The notes beneath the pieces are model-generated. The model did no database searches, was not told the origin of the DNA, and saw only the letters and a list, made by a program, of their open reading frames with translations. This document shows positions 1 through 5,284 of a stretch of 5,284 nucleotides of DNA, one piece after another. The number at the start of each line of letters is the position of its first letter. Position 1 is the stretch's first letter. Position numbers and translations under genes: made by a program. This stretch comes from Gammaproteobacteria bacterium (GTDB lineage Bacteria; Pseudomonadota; Gammaproteobacteria; Steroidobacterales; Steroidobacteraceae), in assembly GCA_003156695.1 (NCBI GenBank), contig PMHN01000141.1, positions 1 through 5,284 of the forward strand, given 5' to 3'.

Positions 1-22
1 TCCTGAGCGGAGTCGAAGGATC
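1..22. repeat. Left copy of an intergenic inverted repeat, possibly cut by the window edge
   Basis: The reverse complement of these 22 bases matches the element at 138-191: 12 of 12 bases against 138-149 and 9 of 10 against 182-191, once a 32-bp insertion in the right copy is removed. The core (TCCTGAGCG...AGTCGAAGGATC) is itself partly palindromic. From memory, very similar units (GATCCTTCGACT / CGCTCAGGATGAC) occur many times between genes in Acidobacteriota, and in some other soil bacteria. That attribution is recall and was not searched. The unit may extend to the left of the window. Confidence 0.7.
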
Positions 23-85
23 GCTATCGTTATGGATGACGACGAAACGCGTCGGGACGTTCTCTCGATGCTTTTGGCCGTCTGA
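17..85 (+). pseudogene. Possible remnant of a response-regulator receiver N-terminus
   Basis: Read in the frame ending at TGA 83-85, the translation is RIAIVMDDDETRRDVLSMLLAV. This resembles the start of a CheY-like receiver domain: a hydrophobic first strand, an acidic cluster, then helix 1 with the R..L..LL spacing. Receivers normally read (I/V)VDDD, and here an extra Met codon (ATG, 32-34) sits between the strand and the acids. The frame stops after about 22 residues and the segment begins inside the repeat copy at 1-22. If the resemblance is real, this is a decayed fragment. The match is short and could be chance. Confidence 0.18.
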
Positions 86-137
86 AAAATGAGGAGAGAA
101 TTCCTTGCAAGGCCGGTGGGACGGTTAAGGGGAAAGG

Positions 138-195
138 GATCCTTCGACTGCGGATTTGCTTCGCTTCGCGAAGCAAATTCCTCGCTCAGGATGAC
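138..195. repeat. Right copy of the inverted repeat, split by a 32-bp hairpin insertion
   Basis: Bases 138-149 (GATCCTTCGACT) and 182-195 (TCGCTCAGGATGAC) are the two halves of one repeat unit, inverted relative to the copy at 1-22. Bases 150-181 are extra and contain a perfect hairpin (154-178). The two copies enclose about 115 bp (23-137), so 1-195 could be read as a small element with terminal inverted repeats, or as two independent REP/MITE-like insertions. There is no transposase gene and no clear target-site duplication. The repeat ends about 50 bp upstream of the putative aspS -10 box. Confidence 0.7.
152..180. repeat. Perfect stem-loop inside the right repeat copy
   Basis: Bases 154-164 (ATTTGCTTCGC) pair with 168-178 (GCGAAGCAAAT) in an 11-bp perfect stem with a 3-base TTC loop. 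A G-T pair and a G-C pair extend it to 152-180. No run of T follows on either strand, so it does not look like an intrinsic terminator. It is better explained as part of the repeat element, although it would fold in any RNA crossing it. Confidence 0.65.
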
Positions 196-244
196 AGCGC
201 GTACTGAGTATCGTTCATCACATCGGCGGGTTTCTCCTTCCAGT

Positions 245-250
245 TATAAT
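245..250 (+). promoter_or_regulatory. Putative aspS promoter -10 box (TATAAT)
   Basis: This is a perfect consensus -10 hexamer in locally AT-rich DNA. Transcription would start near 257 and give a leader of about 40 nt before the aspS start. At 16-18 bp spacing the upstream sequence (around 221-228, CATCGGCG) does not resemble TTGACA, so the -35 element is weak or absent. The leader is too short and shows no clear fold to suggest a T-box or riboswitch. Confidence 0.45.
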
Positions 251-285
251 TCTTGATTCGGCGGTCTGCCATTATCTTTATTCCT

Positions 286-290
286 AAGGA
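286..290 (+). promoter_or_regulatory. Ribosome binding site that decides the aspS TTG start
   Basis: AAGGA lies 6 nt upstream of the TTG at 297, a good Shine-Dalgarno match at good spacing. It supports the TTG start over the in-frame ATG at 333, which would remove the LRRTH segment that precedes the conserved MCG of AspRS. Confidence 0.7.
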
Positions 291-296
291 CATTGC

Positions 297-2102
297 TTGC
301 TCGACTTTTTAGGCGATTTACGACGTACTCATATGTGCGGGGCGCTGCGCACTGCCGACGCCGGCAAGAAGGCCGTGCTGATGGGGTGGGTGAACAAGCG
401 GCGCGATCACGGGAATTTGCTGTTCATCGATTTGCGCGACCGCACGGGCGTGATGCAGATCGTAATCAATGTAGAGCGCGGGAAGGCGATCCACGAAAAA
501 GCGGGGGATCTGCGCAACGAGTACGTCATTGCCGTGACCGGAACGGTGAAGCTGCGTGATGCGAACACGGTGAACAAGAACATGCCGACCGGCGAAGTGG
601 AGCTGGTGGCGGAGGAGTTGCGGATTCTGAACGAGTCGAAGCTGCCTCCGTTCTTGCCTTCGGACACGGCGCTGACCAATGAAGAGACGCGGTTGAAGTA
701 CCGCTATATCGATCTGCGACGCGAGGTGATGCAGTTCAACATCGAGTTGCGGCACAAGGTGGCGAAGGCGATCCGGGATTATTTGTCAGGGCAGGGATTT
801 TTTGAGATTGAAACTCCGTTCATGACGCGGTCGACGCCGGAGGGCGCGCGCGATTATCTGGTGCCCAGCCGCGTGCATCGCGGCCATTTCTACGCGCTGC
901 CGCAATCGCCGCAGATTTTCAAGCAGCTCCTCATGATCGCCGGCTTCGACCGTTACTACCAGATCGTGCGCTGTTTCCGCGACGAGGATCTGCGTGCCGA
1001 CCGGCAGCCGGAGTTCACGCAGCTCGACATCGAGACCTCCTTCCTTTCCCAGGACGACATCATGGGATTGATGGAAGCACTGGTGCGCCACTTCTTTAAG
1101 GAGGTGTTGGATACGGCACTGCCGAACCCCTTTCCGCGCATGACGTACGCCGAGGCCATGCGCCGCTACGGCTCCGACAAGCCCGACCTGCGTAACCCGC
1201 TCGAACTCGTCGACGTTGCGGACCTGGTGAAGGACTGCGACTTCAAGGTATTCGCGGGTCCCGCGAAGGACCCCAAGGGGAGGGTTGCGGCACTGCGCGT
1301 GCCTGGCGGTGGCGCGATGCCGCGCTCGCAGATCGATGAGTGCACCGCCTTCGTGGCCCGCTATGGCGCGAAGGGACTCGCGTACATCAAGGTGAATGAG
1401 ACTGCCCGCGGACGTGATGGCCTGCAGTCGCCGATCATCAAGTTCCTGAGCGATGCGGCCCTGACCGGGATTCTCGAACGCACGCACGCCGCCGATGGTG
1501 ATCTCATTTTCTTTGGCGCTGACAGCGCCAAGGTGGTGAGCGATGCCCTGGGGGCGCTGCGCCTGAAGGCAGGTGTGGAGCTGAAGCTCGTCGCCGGCAG
1601 CTGGCAGCCGCTGTGGGTCGTCGATTTCCCCATGTTCGAGTGGGATCCCGACGCCAGGCGCTGGGTGGCCATGCATCACCCCTTCACGGCGCCCAAGGGC
1701 GACGATCCGGCCGCGCTGCGCGCAGCTCCGGGGGAGGCGCTGGCGAAGGCCTACGACATGGTGCTGAACGGCTCGGAGATTGGCGGCGGCTCGGTGCGCA
1801 TTCACCGTCAGGACATGCAGTCGACGGTGTTTGATCTTTTGGGGATCGCCACCGAGGAGGCACAGAAGAAATTCGGCTTCCTGCTCGATGCCCTGAAATA
1901 CGGCGCGCCGCCGCACGGCGGTATCGCCTTCGGGCTTGACCGGCTCGCCATGCTCATGACCGGCGCCGACAGCATCCGCGAAGTGATCGCGTTTCCCAAG
2001 ACGCAGACGGCGGCGGATCCGATGACGGATGCGCCGACCGAGGTGAGCGAGGCGCAGCTGCGTGAACTGCACGTGCGGGTGCGCGTGCCGCCGCCATCTT
2101 GA
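297..2102 (+). CDS. aspS: Aspartyl-tRNA synthetase (bacterial type, class II), possibly mosaic
   Basis: This cytoplasmic enzyme attaches aspartate to tRNA-Asp using ATP. The 601-residue product is close to the usual bacterial length of about 590. An N-terminal OB-fold anticodon-binding domain spans about residues 15-115 ([11 protein letters not shown], then FIDLRDR). The class II core follows: motif 1 around [11 protein letters not shown] (171-181), flipping loop [13 protein letters not shown] (180-192), amino-acid pocket QSPQ (203-206), motif 2 [16 protein letters not shown] (227-242), and motif 3 [10 protein letters not shown] (541-550). Between motifs 2 and 3 is the bacterial GAD insertion, roughly 290-430. 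The TTG start is supported by AAGGA at 286-290 and by an N-terminus I remember from acidobacterial AspRS. It gives about 8 residues more than E. coli AspRS. His38 and Asn90 suggest a non-discriminating enzyme. Codon use and similarity change near residue 179, suggesting a recombinant gene or a chimeric assembly. The identity is certain; the single origin of the gene is not. Confidence 0.97.
   Translation: MLDFLGDLRRTHMCGALRTADAGKKAVLMGWVNKRRDHGNLLFIDLRDRTGVMQIVINVERGKAIHEKAGDLRNEYVIAVTGTVKLRDANTVNKNMPTGEVELVAEELRILNESKLPPFLPSDTALTNEETRLKYRYIDLRREVMQFNIELRHKVAKAIRDYLSGQGFFEIETPFMTRSTPEGARDYLVPSRVHRGHFYALPQSPQIFKQLLMIAGFDRYYQIVRCFRDEDLRADRQPEFTQLDIETSFLSQDDIMGLMEALVRHFFKEVLDTALPNPFPRMTYAEAMRRYGSDKPDLRNPLELVDVADLVKDCDFKVFAGPAKDPKGRVAALRVPGGGAMPRSQIDECTAFVARYGAKGLAYIKVNETARGRDGLQSPIIKFLSDAALTGILERTHAADGDLIFFGADSAKVVSDALGALRLKAGVELKLVAGSWQPLWVVDFPMFEWDPDARRWVAMHHPFTAPKGDDPAALRAAPGEALAKAYDMVLNGSEIGGGSVRIHRQDMQSTVFDLLGIATEEAQKKFGFLLDALKYGAPPHGGIAFGLDRLAMLMTGADSIREVIAFPKTQTAADPMTDAPTEVSEAQLRELHVRVRVPPPS
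831..1030. other. Putative mosaic junction zone within aspS
   Basis: Left of this zone aspS uses TTA/TTG for 9 of 20 leucines; to the right (residues 179-601) it does so for 3 of 41. By hand count GC is about 57% over 541-840, about 61% over 841-1140 and about 68% over 1141-1380. The zone encodes the most conserved stretch of the protein ([14 protein letters not shown] to EFTQLDIE), where unrelated genomes share DNA identity. Upstream residues resemble acidobacterial AspRS from memory. Downstream residues ([40 protein letters not shown]) resemble gammaproteobacterial AspRS. The exact breakpoint cannot be placed by eye. Confidence 0.5.
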
Positions 2103-2144
2103 GCCGCCCGCTGCAGCCGCGCGCGACCCGGCGAGCCTGAAGCC

Positions 2145-2774
2145 GTGGCGCACGTCATCTACGTGCACGGCCTGTGGATGCCGGGGGATGAGTCAGTGCT
2201 CCTGCGCCGCCGGCTGGCACAGGAGTTCGACCTGACGCTGCACCCGTTCCGCTATTCGGCGGCGTATTCCACCATGAGTTCCATCACGGCGCGCCTCGAG
2301 AGCTTCGTGCGCGAACTGCAAACGGACGAGGCGCACTTCGTCGGTCACAGCCTAGGCGGGCTCGTCATCCATCGCTTTCTTGAGCGCTTTCCCGATCAGC
2401 CACCGGGCCGCGCCGTGTTTCTCGGCACGCCGTGCCTCGCGAGCCGCGCCGCCGAGCAGGCGAGCCGCTTCGCCCCCGTGGCGCACCTCATGGGTATGTC
2501 GGTCGCAGAGGAGCTCCTGCAGCAGCGCGAGCGGCGCTGGACGCACCAGCGGGCGCTGGGAATCGTCGCCGGTACTCAACCGATCGGCGTGGGGCAGCTG
2601 CTCGCAGCCTTCGACGAGGACAATGACGGCACCATTGCAGTGAGCGAGACGCGCATGCCCGGCCTGAGCGATCACATCGTGCTGCCGGTGAGTCACTTAG
2701 GGATGCTGATGTCGGCGCGCGTCGCGCGCGAGACGGGATTGTTCCTGACGGAAGGACGCTTCTCGCTGCGGTAA
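2145..2774 (+). CDS. Small alpha/beta-fold serine hydrolase (lipase/esterase-like), substrate unknown
   Basis: The product has 209 residues, short for an alpha/beta hydrolase. VIYVHGLW (4-11) looks like the first core strand with the HG oxyanion-hole motif. GHSLGG (67-72) is the nucleophile elbow with Ser69 as the likely nucleophile. VFLGTP (91-96) is the next core strand, as in lipases. The probable acid is Asp161 in NDGTIAVSETR, and His184 in LPVSHLGML is the probable catalytic histidine. There is no signal peptide or membrane segment, so it is probably cytosolic. Residues 157-168 also fit an EF-hand calcium loop. The GTG start at 2145 is chosen because VIYVHGLW follows almost at once; the ribosome site is weak (GGCGAG, 2130-2135). 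It lies 42 nt after the aspS stop, in the same frame, and could be co-transcribed. Esterase, lipase or amidase activity are all possible, and context does not decide. Confidence 0.88.
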   Translation: MAHVIYVHGLWMPGDESVLLRRRLAQEFDLTLHPFRYSAAYSTMSSITARLESFVRELQTDEAHFVGHSLGGLVIHRFLERFPDQPPGRAVFLGTPCLASRAAEQASRFAPVAHLMGMSVAEELLQQRERRWTHQRALGIVAGTQPIGVGQLLAAFDEDNDGTIAVSETRMPGLSDHIVLPVSHLGMLMSARVARETGLFLTEGRFSLR

Positions 2775-2780
2775 ACGGGG

Positions 2781-5284
2781 TTAGCGGTTCTCATCGAGCA
2801 AGCGGCGCAGGGTATACAGCGCTGCGAGCGCCGCTTTCGGGGAAAGTTCGTCCGGGTTGATGGCTTGCAGCGTCTCGCGCAGCGCATCCGGCCGTGGCGC
2901 CGCAAACAACGGCAACTCAGCTTGTGCTGCGGACGCGGACCCCTCGGCCGCGGCTGCACGCTGGCTTTCGCGCTGTGACTCCAGGTGCTCAAGGTAACGG
3001 CGCGCCTCACCGATCACGCCCACCGGCACGCCGGCAAGCTGCGCGACCTGCAGGCCGTAGCTGCGGTTAGCGGGCCCATCCTTCACCGCGTGCAGGAACA
3101 CGATGCCATCGCCGTGCTCGGTCGCATCCAGATGCACGTTGGCGCAGCCCTCGACCTCGCTGGCGAGCGTCGTGAGCTCGAAGTAGTGCGTGGCGAAGAG
3201 CGTAAACGCGCGCACGCGCCTGGCGATGTCGCGCGCCATGGCCCAGGCGAGGGACAACCCATCGAAGGTGCTGGTGCCGCGACCGATCTCATCGAGCAGC
3301 ACCAGGCTCCTGGCAGTCGCGTTGTGCAGGATGTTGGCCGCCTCGGTCATCTCCACCATGAAGGTCGAGCGCCCCCCGGCGAGATCATCCGCTGCCCCGA
3401 TGCGGGTAAAAATACGATCCAGGGGACCCAACACCGCGCGTTCGGCGGGCACGTAGCTACCGACATGCGCGAGCAGCGCGATGAGCGCCGCCTGGCGCAT
3501 GTAGGTCGACTTCCCGCCCATGTTGGGGCCGGTAATGATGAGCATGCGCCGCCCGGCATCCAGCAAGAGATCGTTCGGTACGAAAGGCGCATCGACGAAG
3601 CGCTCGACGACCGGGTGGCGACCGCCGGCGATTTCCAGGCGCGGTTCAGCAGTCAGTTCCGGGCGCACCCATTCGAGCGCGCCGGCACGCTCGCTCAAGG
3701 CCGCCAGCGCATCCAGCTCCGCCAGGTCAGCCGCGGTCGTCTGTAAGGGACCCAGAGTCTCGATGAGCTTCGTGAGGACTTCCTCGTACAATTGCTTCTC
3801 GCGCGCCAGCGCCTTGTCCCGGGCGCCCAGGACCTTGTCCTCGAAGCTCTTGAGTTCCTCGGTGATGAAGCGTTCTGCTGATTTCACGGTCTGGCGCCGC
3901 ACGTAGTCCTTCGGCACCTGCTCGGCGTCACGCCTCGCGATCTCGATGAAGAATCCCTGTACCCGGTTGTAACCGAGCTTCAGCCCCGAGAGTCCGGTGC
4001 GCTCGCGCTCGCGCTTTTCAAGCTCGAGCAGAAATTCATCAGTATGCGTGGCGATCCGTCGCAGCTCATCAAGCTCTCGGTCATAGCCTGGCGCGATGAC
4101 ATCGCCGTCGCGGACCAGCGTGGCCGGCTCTGCGGCGATGGCCGCGGTCAGCAGGGTTACCACGGCTACGTGCTCGCCGCAGCGCGCGTGCAGCTCCTGC
4201 AACAGTGGCGAGTCGAGCGTGGCGAGTGCGGCGCGCAGTGCCGGCAGTGCTGCGAGTGAGGTGCGCAATTGCGCCAGATCCCGCGGGCGCGCCGAGCGCA
4301 GGGCGACGCGCGAGAGGATGCGCTCGACGTCTCCCACGCCGTGAAGGTGCTCGCGCAACGCGCCATAGCGGCGCCCATCGAGCAGCGCCCCGATGGCGTG
4401 ATAGCGTCCACGCAGGAGAGGCTGACTTGTCAGCGGGCGGTTGAGCCAGCGACGCAGCTGTCGCGAACCCATGCCGGTCACGCAGGTGTCCAGAACCGCG
4501 AGCAGCGTCGCATCCGCCTTGCCGGTGAGGCTGACATCGAGTTCGAGATTGCGCCGGCTCACCGCATCGAGCATCAGGGCATCGGTGCGCTCCTCGACCT
4601 GCAGCGCGCGAATGTGCGGCAGTGCGGCCTTCTGCGTATCCCGCACGTACGTCAGGAGCGCGCCGGCGGCGCGGATGGCCAGCGGCAGATCGTCCGCGCC
4701 GAAGCCTTTCAGATCCAGCGTCCCCAGCTGATCGGTCAGCAGGTGCGAGGCGCTGCTGAGTTCAAAGTGCCACGGCGGTCGGGTGCGCACGACCGTGCCG
4801 ACACGAGCCAGCTCCTCGCTGGCGCCGCCTTCCGCAAGCAGGAGCTCCGCCGGCTTCAGCCGCTCGAGCTCGGCAAGCAGGCCCGCTCGGCCCTCGCCCT
4901 GCAACACGGTAAAACGTCCGGCGGCCAGATCCAGCCACGCAAGCCCGAAGCGCGCCCCGTCCTGCGCGACCGCGGCGAGGAGGGTGTCGGCGCGCTCCTC
5001 GAGGAGGGCGGCGTCTGTCAGCGTGCCCGGCGTGATGATGCGCACCACCTGGCGTTCCACGGGCCCCTTGGACGTGGCCGGGTCACCCAGCTGCTCGCAG
5101 ATCGCGACGCTCTCGCCCCTGCGAACCAGCCGCGCAAGATAGCTGTCCACGGCGTGGAACGGCACGCCTGCCATCGGGATCGGCGCCCCGGCAGAGTGGC
5201 CGCGTGCAGTGAGGGTGATGTTCAGGAGCGCCGCGGCACGCCGGGCGTCCTCATAGAACAGCTCGTAAAAGTCGCCCATCCGGT
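2781..5284 (-). CDS. mutS: DNA mismatch repair protein MutS, 5' end beyond the window
   Basis: MutS binds mismatches and small loops, then uses ATP to act as a sliding clamp that recruits MutL. The stop is TAA at 2781-2783. The gene runs off the right edge: the Met codon at 5277-5279 is internal, because it is preceded in frame by an Arg codon and the family reads YRMGDFYE. About 32 residues are missing by comparison with E. coli. Counting that Met as 1, the features are: mismatch-binding F4-x-E6; connector domain about 96-235; core and clamp domains about 236-540; Walker A GPNMGGKS (584-591); STFMVEM (638-644); Walker [17 protein letters not shown] (659-674); FATHYFELT (695-703); and C-terminal oligomerisation helices about 797-830. 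QAELPLF (786-792) matches a beta-clamp binding motif. No frameshift or missing key residue is seen. The promoter is outside the window. Confidence 0.97.
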   Translation of the reverse strand, partial: RMGDFYELFYEDARRAAALLNITLTARGHSAGAPIPMAGVPFHAVDSYLARLVRRGESVAICEQLGDPATSKGPVERQVVRIITPGTLTDAALLEERADTLLAAVAQDGARFGLAWLDLAAGRFTVLQGEGRAGLLAELERLKPAELLLAEGGASEELARVGTVVRTRPPWHFELSSASHLLTDQLGTLDLKGFGADDLPLAIRAAGALLTYVRDTQKAALPHIRALQVEERTDALMLDAVSRRNLELDVSLTGKADATLLAVLDTCVTGMGSRQLRRWLNRPLTSQPLLRGRYHAIGALLDGRRYGALREHLHGVGDVERILSRVALRSARPRDLAQLRTSLAALPALRAALATLDSPLLQELHARCGEHVAVVTLLTAAIAAEPATLVRDGDVIAPGYDRELDELRRIATHTDEFLLELEKRERERTGLSGLKLGYNRVQGFFIEIARRDAEQVPKDYVRRQTVKSAERFITEELKSFEDKVLGARDKALAREKQLYEEVLTKLIETLGPLQTTAADLAELDALAALSERAGALEWVRPELTAEPRLEIAGGRHPVVERFVDAPFVPNDLLLDAGRRMLIITGPNMGGKSTYMRQAALIALLAHVGSYVPAERAVLGPLDRIFTRIGAADDLAGGRSTFMVEMTEAANILHNATARSLVLLDEIGRGTSTFDGLSLAWAMARDIARRVRAFTLFATHYFELTTLASEVEGCANVHLDATEHGDGIVFLHAVKDGPANRSYGLQVAQLAGVPVGVIGEARRYLEHLESQRESQRAAAAEGSASAAQAELPLFAAPRPDALRETLQAINPDELSPKAALAALYTLRRLLDENR

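Noticed and set aside
103..112. Palindrome CCTTGCAAGG in the intergenic region, considered as an operator
   Set aside because: It is a single short palindrome about 135 bp upstream of the putative -10 box, with no second copy and no recognised regulator site.
89..256. 55-codon open frame from ATG 89 running through the right repeat copy to TGA 254-256
   Set aside because: It has no ribosome binding site, is translated through a hairpin repeat, and overlaps the putative aspS -10 box. Its composition does not look like a protein.
333..335. ATG as an alternative aspS start
   Set aside because: It would drop the LRRTH segment preceding the conserved MCG and has no Shine-Dalgarno sequence. TTG at 297 has AAGGA at 6-nt spacing.
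786..2168. 460-codon open frame on the minus strand, antisense to aspS
   Set aside because: The sense strand is clearly AspRS with all class II motifs. The antisense frame is rich in Arg, His and Gly with no recognisable domain, as expected for a shadow frame in GC-rich DNA.
2722..2731. Perfect 10-bp palindrome TCGCGCGCGA near the 3' end of the hydrolase gene, considered as a terminator
   Set aside because: It has no loop as a hairpin and no following T run. It is a by-product of CG-rich codons for Arg, Val and Ala.
2985..3746. 253-codon open frame on the plus strand, antisense to mutS
   Set aside because: It lies opposite the MutS ATPase domain, is low-complexity (Arg, His and Ala rich) and has no motif. 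It is a shadow frame.
5277..5279. ATG as the true start of mutS
   Set aside because: The reading frame stays open upstream with an Arg codon. MutS proteins have about 30 residues before MGDFYE, including the YR that fits the last bases here, so the real start is outside the window.

Overview
The window holds three protein genes, two on the plus strand and one on the minus strand, preceded by about 296 bases of non-coding DNA with a repeat. From left to right these are: an intergenic stretch with an inverted-repeat pair and a consensus -10 box (1-296); aspS, bacterial-type aspartyl-tRNA synthetase (297-2102, +); a small serine alpha/beta hydrolase of unknown substrate (2145-2774, +); and mutS, the mismatch-recognition ATPase (2781 to the window edge, -), whose 5' end lies beyond the window. 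The hydrolase and mutS stop codons face each other 6 bp apart.

The window does not look like one organism throughout. From about residue 179 of AspRS onward, through the hydrolase and mutS, the DNA is GC-rich. Its proteins resemble what I remember of Gammaproteobacteria, probably of the Xanthomonadales/Nevskiales/Steroidobacter kind. The left part (the intergenic repeat, the lower-GC upstream DNA and the first ~178 residues of AspRS, which open [12 protein letters not shown]) reads like Acidobacteriota. Leucine codons change across the same point: TTA/TTG encode 9 of 20 leucines in residues 1-178 but only 3 of 41 in residues 179-601. The change falls at the most conserved part of AspRS (the [12 protein letters not shown] / QSPQ / FRDED region). 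It is either a real recombination inside the gene or, at least as likely, a chimeric join in an assembly. This is the main observation in the window.

Functionally, aspS charges tRNA-Asp. Its anticodon-domain residues suggest a non-discriminating enzyme that would also make Asp-tRNA-Asn for GatCAB. The hydrolase lies 42 nt downstream of aspS in the same direction and may be co-transcribed with it, but nothing links the two in function. mutS is an ordinary full-domain mismatch-repair gene on the opposite strand with its own transcription. I see no CRISPR array, tRNA, rRNA, transposase gene or defence system here, and no new multi-gene system. The notable features are the mosaic aspS, the upstream inverted-repeat element, and an EF-hand-like loop in the hydrolase.
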